Assembly (NCBI RefSeq): GCF_024763615.1
Contig: NC_077224.1
Coordinates: 77,882,712-77,946,711 of the forward strand
DNA from: Phlebotomus papatasi
Lineage: Eukaryota > Arthropoda > Insecta > Diptera > Psychodidae
DNA length: 64,000 bases
Direction: 5' to 3'
Part shown: positions 33,501-44,123 of the stretch, piece after piece
How positions within the stretch are numbered: position 1 is the stretch's first letter
Layout: each line of letters begins with the position of its first letter
Translations under genes and position numbers: made by a program
The notes under the pieces: model-generated
Database searches by the model: none
Seen by the model: the letters and a program-made list of their open reading frames with translations, nothing else
Told to the model about the DNA's origin: nothing

Positions 33501-36500
33501 CAGTTACAAACAAATTAATAACCAAGTTGCCCAAAATAAGAGTGAAATTCACCTCTACATATCAATTCATTTTTAAATGTATTAAAACTAATTTTAGTAA
33601 AAACAAGATGATAAATAGCTTGCCAAGTTTCTAAACAACCCTTCTGAAAAGTCAATTAGTATTGAAAATATCGCACTTCAAACTTGGAACATCGATGCTT
33701 ATGAGCAGACTGGACCAAATTATGAGCCTTTACCCTATAGGGAACTTGAGATCAAGAAAATATTTAAAAAAAATAAAATAAAAATAAAAATTGCAAAATC
33801 TATCCATTTTGGGATTTGAAAGAGTTATTTTAACTCTTAAAACGAGTTATTTTCAGTTTTAAAAAGAGATATTTACACTCTTTTGTCATGTAAATTTTAG
33901 GAAAAAAAAAGTAAAAACATTTCTTCCGAATAGAAGTAAAATCAACTCTAAAATATAGTTAATCGAAAATCACAACGAAAAGAGTCAATTCAACATCGAC
34001 TCGAGTAAGTTTTGCTCGATTATTTTTCTGAGTGTAGAAATGTTTTATATTCTTTAAGCTAACTACTTAGAAAGTGCTTAGTCATAAGTACATAATTAAG
34101 TACTTTAATGAAAATAATTTTCATGTCCTTGATTATAAACCACTTAATTAAGGACTTTAATAAAGACCTTAATTAAGTACTTAGTGTTAAGAGTGAGTTC
34201 GCCGTCTTGTTTTCCCTATTCTTAAAGAGATTTAACGTTTGACTAATTTCATGTTTTTTTAAGTACTTGAATGTTCAATTATGAGTTGCAATAAGGAGTT
34301 TTAATAGCCTTTAATGATACGGCCTATAACAGAAAGTTGTCGAATTTTCGAACTTTTTTTTTTGAAAGACTTTGAAATTTCCAATCAGGATTAATTGGTA
34401 ATAAAGCGATAAGGTACCCCTAATTGATTTATAATTATTGAATATTTTTAAAAATTTGTTTTAAAAGATGATAGAAATGATATTGTTACTTACCAGTGGG
34501 CTTGATGTTTGACAGCGTGCACTCAATGGCTTGAAATGGTAGAGTCATAAAGTCTTGCCTAATTTGTCTTAAGTCTGAAGATTGATGGTTGCCAAAGCCA
34601 CCATAGTCCAAATATTTCACTAGAGTTGTTTTGGTTTCTTGACTGTGCGACAGGACAACCACTCGGTACCACATATCCTGAACACAAGCCACACACACCG
34701 AATTCTCCGCTGGATTGTCCAGATGAGGAGACTGATTGGATGCATAGTTCTGATACATAATTTGGTTGAGGTCATTGAGCGACGGATAGGATGGATGCAG
34801 TGGCTGCTGCACAAAAATGTGTCCACCAGAAAGGATTGAGCTCACCACAACATCATTGTTGATTCCCTCAATCAGATGCAACTATTTTTTTTGTGCGTGG
34901 AAAAATGACCAAAAGAAAAACATTCAGAAGTTTATTGACTTTAATCCGTTTAAATGGATTATAAAACGGATTTGATTTTAAACACCTCAACAAATTTGCA
35001 TATTTTTTTTTCTAAAACTTAAATAATAATTTCAACGTTTGAGTATTTTCATCACTGACACTTTTTTTGCGCTTTCACAGAATGTGGGTGTAGTTTTTTT
35101 TTGCCTTTTGTTGAAGCAAAATTGTCACGAACTCAATCAATAGGTTGAAATAATAAGTGGCATTTTCTCTAATTACAGTGTTCAATGTGCGAACAATGCT
35201 TGATAATTTTATGTCTTTTTTTATAACTCTACGTAGAGTATTAGTATGACAGTGATATTATTAAGTCTCGGAAATTAAATTGAAAATCTTGTTTATGAAC
35301 GATATAATAAACAAATTAATTAAAATGATAGTAATTTAATTTAAATATGTTAATATTATAAGTTACAATAAAGGTAAAAAAAAGAATTAAACTGTAAGCC
35401 CTGCCCACAGATAACTTCAGGACACGCCCACATCGATATAATTTTAAGATAAATTATGGAAAATAATTATTATGACTCTTGGTGTCTTGATATCGTAAAA
35501 CTCGAATGATATTATTCAATATAATTAGTCACGACGGGAAGAGCATGTTGGCTTCTTACTTGAAATATTTAAGTGAAGCTAACACCTGAACAATATTTAA
35601 TAGATCTACACGAAGCTTTTTTTCGGGTAACTGTACCAAATTTCGGCCAGTTTGCAATTTCGGCCACTGCTTTATTCTTCAAAGTTCCATGAATTTTTAG
35701 TTATTGCATGCTCTAGAGATTATACAACAAAAAAAAAAAAAAAACAAAAAAAAGAAGTTCGAAAGAGCAAAGAGCTATGAGAATTAAGGTTATCGAAATT
35801 TTACCCAAAGCTCTGTTTATATTATTATTTATTTTTAAATGTGTTAAGAATTATTTTTGAAGCAAATAAAGTATTTACCAGGTTTCCAGTAACATTTTAA
35901 AAGTCACAAAAAAATCAATTTGTATTAAAAATATTACATTTTAAACTTAAGACAAATTGACAAATTAAAAAAACAAGTTTTTTGATTTGATCACAAATTA
36001 TTTTACAAGACAAAACGTGGTGTCAAATATTTCGGAATCTTGATATCCAAAACACAAACCTTGTGGATTTCAAGATTTCCAATTCTGGAACCAAGATGAG
36101 GATCAAAATTTCAATCTGTCAAATGTTTTCAATATTTCCAAGATCAAGATTGAATATTGCTATCCAACGTCATTTATTTATGGAACTTAAAATGTTTTAG
36201 ACAAAAACCAAGTTTTCAAGATTTTCCACACTTAACGAAACGTCATTTTCTGACAAACATATTTATATTTCCTGAAGAATTTGGTATTTTGAAATCAAAA
36301 ATTCAAAATCAAGTGTCAAATCTGTCAAATGTCTTGAAATCGTGAAATCCAAGACACAAACCGTGTGGATTTCAAGATTTTCAATTCTGGAACCAACATT
36401 TCAAAATTTCAAGATGCCATACTTCTGGTTTTCTTGAAATAATCGCAAGAACCCCTCGGAAGTACCTGGGATTATCAATAATACTAACAATTTAAAGAAT

Positions 36501-39500
36501 TTCACATAGAATTTTCGGAATTTTCTCTAAACAAGGAATATTTCTTTAATAGAGGATTCAACACTTGAGCCTAAAATTTAATTGAAATGGAGCATATTCT
36601 TAAATGCGTGTATAGAAGTGCAACACCTTAAAAATACCTACAATAGAATCACGCCTAGTATAAATATTTCAAGGTTTATTAAGAGTCATACATTTTATTT
36701 GCACTTTCTGTATTGATATTTAGGACCTCTTATATGAATATTTAATTCGGTCTAATATTAATTTTCCTAATTTTTGTAGTGAAATAATGACAAATTCTGC
36801 AAGGAAATTGAGATGCTTTTCAGAACTGACGTTTCGTTAAGTGTGGAAAATTTTTAAATATAGATTCTTAGCTCAGACATCTTAAGTTCCAGAAATACAT
36901 CGCGACAGAATATGAAATTTCTTAGACATATTTGACAGCTTAAAATTTTAATCTTGAGCTTGGTCACAGAATTGAGATGAATATTTCAAATTTTCAAGTG
37001 ATTGGAATATGTAAATTTGTAACGATTTTAAGAGTTTCATACGGAATTCGCTCTTATTGAAGAATATTTCTTTAAGGGAGGGTTCAAAAAAGAAAATAGT
37101 ATCAAAAACACTAAAATTGGACTTGTGACTCAATCAAAATGATAAATATTTCGAGGTGTCAGTATCGGTATACAAAACATAAGAATTTTGCAGAAGAATG
37201 CTGGGTTTCCTAATTTTCCTAATTTTTGTGGTGAAATTTTCTACAAATTCTGCAAGGATATAAAGTGTTTCGTTAAGTATGGAACATCTTGTCATCTTTG
37301 TTCTTAGCTGAGACACTTTAAGTTCCATAAATGCATGGCGACGAAAAATTATGTTTCGTTAAGTGTGGAACATCTTGACATCCTGGTTAGCTAAAACACT
37401 TTAAGTTCCATAAATATACGGCGGTGGAATATGAAATCTTGATCTTGGAAATATTTAACTGCTCTTTTATCTTAATCTTAGTCTAAGAATAGAGGTTAAA
37501 GTAAAGAAAATCTCTCTTTAAAACCAATTTAAGAAGTTGGTATGCAAAATAAACTAACAGTTTCTTGAACAAATTATTTTTCACCATATTTTGAAGATAT
37601 ATTTTTTTTATTTTATAACATCATGACTTAGAAACAATTTCAGAGTATTTAAAAAAGTAAATAATTACAGTACCCAATTGTTACCAACTGCTTAAATAAA
37701 TTACCGAGACACTTTGAAAAGCAATTAAAATGTGTATTCATAAAAAATGCCATGTGGTCTTGCAAAAAAAACCACGTCAAATCAAATTGGAAATTTTGAT
37801 TACATAACAAGATAAGATGAATTACTCAAATTTCAAATTCCAGTGTGGCATTTTTAGAGCATTAATTATTCATTGGTGTTTTTATCATTACTTTTAAGGT
37901 ATTTCCAAAAGAATTGACCATCAAAAAATTTTACTGATAAGTAGCAAATTACCTAAAAGATATCACATCAAACAATAACAAGAAAAAAATTATCAAGAAA
38001 TGGGGAAGTTCCAGACTTTCATTTAAAAAAAACTCAATATTTGTAAAGTATGGCAATTAATTGTCAGATAAAAAATATATGCAAATAAATTGAAAATGTG
38101 TGGAAATCCCTCCAGATTAAAATATGCCGAAATATTGAGACAAATAAATTAGTAAAAAAAAATATTTTGCCTAGATCATCAGCATTTCAAAGTGACGCAA
38201 TCAATTTTCGTTAAAATAAGCAAAGTTAGAGGAAGTAGTAGGGGAAGACTTTTAGGCTTCGCACACACTCTCTGACCTTATACTGAGAAAAAAAGAGGCT
38301 AAAATTAACTTTTTATCGTCATAACTAACACTTTTCGGTTGTAAAAATATATCAACATTTTTTAATGTTAATTTTACACATTTTGAGGGTAAAATCAACA
38401 TGATAAAGGGTAACTTTAACCCATAATACACCTAAAAAGGGTAATATTTACACCGATTTCGGATCAATACTGTAGGGTAAAATTAACATTTTCGAAATGT
38501 TATATTAACTTTTTCGGATTTCTCTCAGTGTATTACATTTTCGAAGAAAAAAATAATTAGGTCTGAATCATTAACCCATTCAGTCAATGTACAAGATATA
38601 CTTGAGATAGAATGTCCATGTTTTGCAATTATATTCTTACTGATTAATACATGATTTTTTTGAAAAGAAAAAAGATTTATCTATTATGGGGACGAGAGGA
38701 GCCCCTGTCAAACACATGTCTTAACGGTCACTTAATTTAAATTCTGTGCAATAATTCATTACAAACTATATTGATTTAGATAGAGTAACTATTCAAGAAA
38801 ACAAATTTGCAACCAGAATTCAAATCAGGAAAGAGGATGGAGGTCAATTTTAACAAATTCGACGGGATGTCGAATTTTCAGTCCGGCATTTTGAGCAAAA
38901 ATTTTGCATGACTTTCCGCGAAGCGAAAAAAGAACAACAAATTGTATTTCTATCTCAATCGGGCTAGTTTTTTCCAAGTCATTGAAGGACTGAGGTAATT
39001 AAAAAAACCATTCCCGACAGCAATTCGAATATCAAATGCCCAGAAATAAATCATCTAAAATCACTCAATTTGCGTATCATGTATAATACCATGGTAAGGA
39101 ATGGGTTAAAGGAGTATGGCAAAAATATGAATTGTTTGAAGCCAGAAAACATTCCCCTATAAATTCTGTAAAAAATATCAAATAATTAAAAAAAAAATAA
39201 TAATAATAAAACACTTACACTGATAAATGTCGGATCCATCGATTGAAGCATATTCGGGAGGGAATATTGGATTTTCTCCATTGTAAATTTGGGATATTTT
39301 GACAGCGGAAACATTCTCCTGATCTCCGCTAGAGCTTTGTCTATTTCAGCCTCTGTTCCCTCTACAGCACAAATCTTGTATTTTGTCGTATCTGGATGAC
39401 GTTTTACAATCACCGTGGCACCCGTTACATTCTTCAGGTGCTGCACAAAGCTCCCCTTGCGCCCAATCAAGGGACCAACCAGTGTAAGGGGCAGCAAAAA

Positions 39501-40334
39501 TTCACAACAATTAGCCGGGGCACCTTCTGAATATGGTGGACTCGAACCTTTTCCCGAATCCAACGAATGATTGCTACACAAACTAAGTGGGGGACTTGAA
39601 ATTGGTGGTGGTGGATTTTGGGTATCATCTTGCATATCCTTGCCATTGACCTGCAATTCCGTCGTCGGAGTCTGTCGACATTCCGACGATATGTCCATAC
39701 CCTTATCCACAGACATTTCCGTTGCTCTCATTTCTTCCGTATTTAGATACTTCGGTGGTTCAAGGAAATCATCTTTCGGTGATACCTTGGCAATCATTGT
39801 GGCTTTAATGACAACAGGTTCCTCTTTGGCCACGTTCACCGTCTTGTGATAGTTAAATGGTCTCCTGTCAAATGATCCAGGCAAATCAATTGGTGATCCC
39901 AAATCCAAATCTTCTTGCTCCTCAATCGAAGCCAAAACCTTCAATTCACTATCACGAATCTTTGCATTCAGCAGATCCGCATCAATTTTATTGGGATTCT
40001 CAGCACCAGCCCCGACACTTTTGCGACCAATTGGCATTGGTGGACTCCGTCCGTTCGGTACAATATCAATAGGTGCCGATTTGGCCAATTTTGATGGTGT
40101 GATGTCTTGGGTATGAGCTGATGTTATGACAACCGATGCACTCTGTGCCGGTCTCGAGTTCAAATTGCGAAGTGTAGCTAAATCCTCACAATTAGCCTCG
40201 TCAGATGCCACGCTACTGGAGTCAGATGATTTTTCACCTGTGTCAGAGTTTAGTCGTTTTTTGCGCCGAAACCACGTTAAACCGAGCAAGAGTGTCAGCG
40301 TTGACAAAACAACTATTGGACGAATAGCTACCAT
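30511..40334 (-). CDS. Akap1: A-kinase anchor protein 1 homologue (KH + Tudor, mitochondrial)
   Basis: Coding exons in order: 40334-39219, 34881-34494, 30820-30687, 30579-30511, all GT-AG and phase-matched, 568 residues. Residues about 5-21 are a hydrophobic anchor followed by FRRKKR, the layout of AKAP1-type outer mitochondrial membrane signal anchors. A low-complexity Ser/Pro-rich region follows, then a KH domain at about 277-343 with GRKG (291-294) as the GxxG loop. A C-terminal Tudor region starts near 373, with GGHIFVQQPLHPSYPSL, KYLDYGG and DFMTLPFQA, ending LARGLAEWVE-like. Family knowledge: AKAP1 (Drosophila spoon/yu) tethers PKA and mRNAs to mitochondria. An RII-binding helix is not certain; IDADLLNAKIRDSELKVL is a weak candidate. 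The start is set by an in-frame TAA formed across the 5' UTR splice junction. The gene converges on the SLC6 gene. Confidence 0.9.
30687..30820 (-). CDS. Akap1: Akap1 exon 4: end of Tudor region
   Basis: 134 nt, acceptor ttcgcttag, donor GAT|GTAAGT. It completes Gly and reads SEWAPAAAEVLQTFTHGMV, then AQVAGYTVEGLPEIYLYANY and GKD. The strand of LPEIYLYANY corresponds to the LPLIQLW-type strand of AKAP1 Tudor domains. Confidence 0.88.
31122..31256. mobile_element. MITE family D, copy 2 (135 bp)
   Basis: aggggaaactgggacgccaccgaatacggggc at one end, mirrored by gctaccccatgttcggtgttgccccagttttt. In an Akap1 intron. Confidence 0.65.
31443..32709. mobile_element. Nested TA-flanked element, 1267 bp
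   Basis: Splits family A at a TA that is intact in other copies (ccaaTATTTGATG). Ends gggtgatttgtctaaagcgagacag and ctgtctccctttccataatccaccc-like mirror. Short frames inside are not recognisable as a protein. Confidence 0.75.
33147..33278 (+). CDS. Family A short ORF, psq-like (43 aa), copy 1
   Basis: Begins MPGETKEHHLYERDVAR and continues with a Lys/Gly-rich turn and MSESARTW, ending NSL. The pattern resembles the first helices of an HTH_psq/CENP-B-type DNA-binding domain, as in pogo/Tigger transposases. Same length and frame in four copies. Probably the remnant N-terminus of a transposase. Confidence 0.45.
   Translation: MPGETKEHHLYERDVARYALKGPRKGQGMSESARTWITEFNSL
33438..33510 (-). mobile_element. 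Short retroposon 3' end with (AATA)n tail
   Basis: 73 bp insert absent from the other family A copies, flanked by CAAATT (33432-33437 and 33511-33516). On the minus strand it ends in a run of AATA units, as retrotransposed tails do. Confidence 0.6.
34494..34881 (-). CDS. Akap1: Akap1 exon 3: Tudor domain core
   Basis: 388 nt. It starts in phase 0 with LHLIEGINND after an AG acceptor with a poor pyrimidine tract, and ends G|GTAAGT within the PTG of NIKPTG. It holds GGHIFVQQPLHPSYPSL, MWYRVVVLS and VKYLDYGGFG, which align with the Tudor region of AKAP1 proteins. Confidence 0.9.
35627..35950 (-). mobile_element. MITE family B, copy 3 (truncated)
   Basis: gggtaactgtaccaaatttcggccagtttgcaatttcggccac at the left edge, then the family B interior. 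The right terminal repeat is missing or decayed. Confidence 0.6.
36000..37450. repeat. Local complex repeat in Akap1 intron
   Basis: Several direct and inverted copies of a block gtttcgttaagtgtggaacat...acactttaagttccataaat at about 36165-36250, 36830-36895, 37263-37340 and 37350-37415, plus tcaagattt/ccaattctggaacca repeats near 36060 and 36370. No coding sense. Confidence 0.55.
37450..38570. other. Intron, AT-rich
   Basis: Nothing recognised apart from a short TIR-like pair around 38290-38530 (aaattaac...ttttcgg blocks). Confidence 0.35.
38571..39108 (+). mobile_element. TIR element family F, copy 2 (~538 bp)
   Basis: Inverted homologue of 24131-24671, with ends ttaacccattcagtca and aaggaatgggttaa. 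It lies 110 bp from the Akap1 exon 2 donor. Confidence 0.75.
39219..40334 (-). CDS. Akap1: Akap1 first coding exon: membrane anchor, linker, KH domain
   Basis: 372 codons, ATG at 40334-40332, donor AGT|GTAAGT after MDPTFIS. It contains the anchor, a Ser-rich acidic stretch, a Pro run (QNPPPPISSPP) and the complete KH domain (VGPLIGRKGSFVQHLK; IVKRHPD; AEIDKALAEIR). An unspliced reading would add ten spurious residues from the intron. Confidence 0.9.
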
Positions 40335-40354
40335 ATCGTGCCAGATTGATAATT
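40332..40354 (-). promoter_or_regulatory. Upstream ORF overlapping the Akap1 start codon
   Basis: If the 47778 donor joins the 40354 acceptor, an ATG at 47792-47790 opens a 13-codon uORF (MAAGANYQSGTIW). Its TAG overlaps the main frame four bases after the Akap1 A of ATG. The main frame is closed upstream by a TAA spanning the junction. The arrangement resembles a termination-reinitiation uORF. Confidence 0.35.
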
Positions 40355-40641
40355 CTGCAAGTGATACAAAATGAAAAAAAAAAACTAAATAAAGTTGATC
40401 AGCCTAGAGAGGCTTAGCCTTATTCTACAAAAACTCCAACTTCCGAACAAAAAAACAAGTTCATTGAATTCAAAGGCTATTGCCTGAAGAAGTCATTAGT
40501 ATTATGGAATTTTGGCACTGAATTCGTCATGCGGGCACAACATTCCACAGAAATATTAAGCCTTCGGGCACGCGACTTATAGACATTAATTATAATTATT
40601 TATCATTTACAAGGATGGGATTATCAATCCTAGACCATGTA

Positions 40642-40966
40642 GGGGAACGTACTCTCCCTTCGAACGTTCATGCCTTCGAATAGTGTGAATTTTCTTTTAC
40701 TTTTCCTAAAAGACTTACACATTTCTAGTAAATATTAGTTAGCTTATTATCAATATTAGCAATTATGTGATAAATATGTGTAATGGCCTCTGCACACTAG
40801 AGAAATTTATGTCCATATTGAAATAAATTCCATTTACTTGTGTAGGAAAAACTCTTCAATATGGACGTATTTTCCTCTAGTGTAGAGGCCATAAGTCTCT
40901 TAGGAAAATCAAAGAAAATTCACATTATTCGAAGGTATGAACGTTCGAAGGGAGAGTACTTTCCCC
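40642..40966. mobile_element. MITE family H, copy 2, with a nested insertion
   Basis: Same ends as 15868-16082, with TA at both sides. Interrupted at gtgTAAgtctc by a 108 bp element. Confidence 0.8.
40784..40891. mobile_element. Harbinger-like MITE, 108 bp, TAA duplication
   Basis: TIRs tggcctctgcacactag and ctagtgtagaggcca, TAA at 40781-40783 and 40892-40894. The empty site is in family H copy 1. TAA duplication and GGCC ends fit PIF/Harbinger. Confidence 0.75.
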
Positions 40967-41526
40967 TACAGGAAACTCTCTCTCAATCGGGCATAAAGGG
41001 AATAGCTCATAATTTTGTCCAGTTTCTTATTTTGGACACTTTGAGGATAACATTGGACACTAAAAATAAATTGATTAAAATGATGGATTTTTATTCCAAT
41101 ATTTGATGAATAATGAATTCTATCTAAATATTTGTTCTTTTTGGAAGATTTTAACACTAAATACGTTAAAATTTGAATATGATTTGAGTTGAAATTGCTT
41201 TGTTGAAAATTTAGTGTGAGCAATTGCTTACGAGAAATATAACAGAATTTCGTGTTTACTTCAGTCTTATTTAGCTGTGGTAAAGTACTAACAATGTTTC
41301 TTCGCTTTTTTTGAGTGATATTATTGAATATTCATCGAATATTGCGTTGATTCACGTTAGTAGTGATTTGTACATTTGACCTGAAGTAAGATTTGCCTTG
41401 TGAATTAGATTTTCCGTGTGAAAATGGGAAGTTTTTTAAGACATTTACCAGTGAAGTGATACTCCTTATTTTGGACAGGTGTTTTTCTCACGAAATTTTA
41501 GCTTTTGTGATGACTAGGTTGGACAA

Positions 41527-41658
41527 ATGCCTGGAGAAACAAAGGAGCATCATCTCTACGAAAGAGATGTAGCGAGAAAAGCCTTGAAAGGCTCCCGGAA
41601 AGGCCAGGGAATGAGCGAATCTGCACGTACTTGGATTACCGAATTCAACTCACTTTAA
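41527..41658 (+). CDS. Family A short ORF, psq-like, copy 2
   Basis: 43 codons plus stop, beginning MPGETKEHHLYERDVARK. Identical in length to the frames at 33147, 44649 and 63258. See copy 1 for the likely nature. Confidence 0.4.
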   Translation: MPGETKEHHLYERDVARKALKGSRKGQGMSESARTWITEFNSL

Positions 41659-41853
41659 TGAATGATATGGAAAGTTTTCGGGCTTTTTGTGATATCCTAC
41701 GTTTCCCTTACATGAACAGGAAGAGGACTTGGTAAGATTGGTTCATGAAATGAAGAACAATGTTGAGGCGTATTAGCTGTCCAAATTTACAGCCAAGTTG
41801 TCCAAATTAATAACCAAATTGTCCAAAATAAGAGCCAAATTCACCTCTACATA

Positions 41854-43108
41854 GGGTGCCGGCATTACTTATGGCCAGTCTATACTTGTGGCCTCCTAAC
41901 AGAAATTTTCAATTTTTTCTCATAAATTGATTTCGAGGAACTACAAATTTAGGAATATTTGATGTGCTATCATTAAACGAAACTTTTGAACTAATTTACT
42001 TTTATATTCCGGTAGAATATTACTTATATTGCGAAAATCATTTCCGTGATGCGTTCGATGATTAAAAATACGTCAATTCGCTAAGAAATGTATTAACGAT
42101 CTTACAATTTTTAAAGACTAAATTCTATATCTTCAAATGCAAATATTTAGTTGTATTTTTCAAAACTTCTTTCTTTAGTAAATATATTTCCTACCTTTAC
42201 TTGATTTTCAAGATTTTTGAAACAATAAATGGTTAATAAAGACAAGGCCATAAGTTATGACGAATTTGATAAGATTACTAACTTGTGGCCGCGACATTTG
42301 ACGCATGCTGCCCTCACACGACATGTATCGCAATTTGATTTGGAGAATTGTCAATCGGATTGTTTTGGTTCAGTGAATCAGATTTTTTTGGCAAATATCT
42401 ATGAAAGTTTAAGGTAAGCGTTGAAATCGTAATATAAAATTGCTTATAAATGAATATTGTCTCTGATCTCATTGATTTTTCCCATGAACTTGCATTTTGC
42501 TGTAGATAACCTAACTTTTTCCTCTCTTAGGATAACAACACCAATGAAAAATAAGAGAAAACAACAAAAAAGAGCCCTAAGAGTCCAACTCAGAGGTTGC
42601 GAAGATAATTGAGAAACAAATGAGGATATTGTAAGGTGGGCTCTTCATGCAGCCAAATATGTTTTGTTTTTTAATCACGAAAGCCGGATTACCGGTCACC
42701 GTGAAGGGGAATCACTATTAATAGTACAGTGCTCAATTATGACGAAAAGCTTTGAAAAACTATTATAAAAACCATGTAAATAAATAATAAAAAATATCAG
42801 ATTACTTAAAATTCCTTCCTTTTCTTTTGTACTAAAATTATTTTATTACTAAGTCAGTTTTATATCATTTAAAATTGTGGCCATAAGTTATTCCACATGA
42901 ATTGATATTATTCCATATGAATTTCACATGCTCGGAAAAATCACATATTTTCCGACGGTTTCCGGATTTTCTTTGTAAATTCATTTGAATATATCGAAAG
43001 AAACTACATGAAAGAACCTACAGGCAAAATTTTGCTTCAATTGATTAAAAAGGTCAGCAGCTATAAGCAGATATATTCTTAATGTGGCCATATGTAATGA
43101 CTGCACCC
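41854..43108. mobile_element. TA-flanked element carrying a spliced gene fragment, 1255 bp
   Basis: TIRs gggtgccggcattacttatggcca and gggtgcagtcattacatatggcca, TA at 41852-41853 and 43109-43110. The empty site is ctacaTAtcaattc in family A. The ends carry repeated (c)ttatggcca motifs. The interior holds the two-exon reading frame at 42229-42612. Confidence 0.82.
42229..42612 (+). CDS. Two-exon ORF (88 aa) inside a transposon, unrecognised
   Basis: Exon 42229-42413 and exon 42531-42612 are joined across a 117 bp intron with donor ag|gtaagc, a ctaac branch-like motif and pyrimidine-rich acceptor tttttcctctcttag. The phase is kept (AG|G). The protein starts MVNKDKAISYDEFDKITNLW, includes a QFDLENCQSDCFGSV stretch, and ends in a basic K/R/Q-rich tail. 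A TAA directly precedes the ATG. No family was recognised. It may be a fragment of a host gene captured at the DNA level, or an accessory transposon gene. Confidence 0.45.
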
Positions 43109-44123
43109 TATCAATTCATTTATAAACGTATTAAAACAAATTTTAGTAAAAATAAGACGATAAATAGATTGCTAAGTCTCTAAACAATCCTTCTGAAAAG
43201 AGAGTAACAAAAAAAGTCAATTAGTATTGAAAATATCGCACTTCAAACTTGGAACATCGATGCTTAGAAGCAGACTGGACCAAATTATGAGCCTTTACCC
43301 TAACACGGTAAATTTCTAACATTGTAGATTTCTAAATTGACTTTGTCAAAATTCGTAAGTTCTTTACTTTTCAGAGAAGATGGCGCAACAAGCTGCTTTC
43401 AAAATTATAGAAGTATTTTTTTTTTAATGTAGTTCAGAATTCGTATTGGATATTTCGGGTTCGGAATAAAGAATTCAGACACCTCGAATTACGAAGCAAT
43501 TTAAGACAGTTTAGAAATTGGTATTTTGATTATCACAAAACTTGATTATTTGAAATTATTTAGAACAAGTTTTACATAATAATAAAATAGATTATGGCTC
43601 TATCATACTATATTTGCTACGACTATTTTAGATGTTAATTAAAGCCATTGTTGTCAAAATTTCAGTATTTTAATAATCAAAATTGAATAATTATTGAATT
43701 TGCAACTTTTTTATTGAACCACAATTTTTATCAGAAAAATATTTTTTGTTCACGAAACTATGCTATCCTCCCAGTGCTAAATTGACTCATGTAGCAGTAT
43801 AAAGAATTGGGTAAAGGAAGTCTATGCAAAGAAACTCTAATCGTTGATCCTTTAGATTAAATCTTTCAAGTGCATTTTCAATGAAAAATTAAAAAAGGAA
43901 AATTTTGCTCGTGAGCAATTTAGTACTTGACTATATACCTTCATGTGCTTCTGCACAATCGATTTCTTTTGTAGTTGGTTGCTGTCACGACTGTTTTATG
44001 ATTTTGAAACACGACGAAGACTGAGGAAAATGGTCGTGACAGAAACCAACACATAGAAAATTCGATAACGGAGAAGCACATGAGAATTGTCATGCACTAA
44101 AAAAATGTTCAAGAAAAAGAATA

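Larger units (their letters stand above)
31338..33735 (+). mobile_element. Transposon family A, copy 1, with two nested insertions
   Basis: TIRs gggtaaaggctcataattttgg and its mirror, TA duplication at 31336-31337 and 33736-33737. Without the nested inserts at 31443-32709 and 33438-33510 it would be about 1.06 kb, like copies 44124-45191 and 62716-63782. In the Akap1 intron between exons 3 and 4. Confidence 0.85.
40996..43300 (+). mobile_element. Transposon family A, copy 2, hosting the gene-carrying element
   Basis: Family A sequence from aagggaatagctcataattttgtcc to gagcctttaccc, interrupted at 41854-43108. It retains the 43-codon ORF at 41527-41658. Confidence 0.82.

Noticed and set aside
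34639..34839. Plus-strand ORF opposite the Tudor exon
   Set aside because: Antisense shadow; the minus-strand Tudor frame is supported by phase-matched splicing and family motifs.
39571..40374. Plus-strand ORFs opposite Akap1 exon 2
   Set aside because: Antisense shadows of the KH-protein exon.
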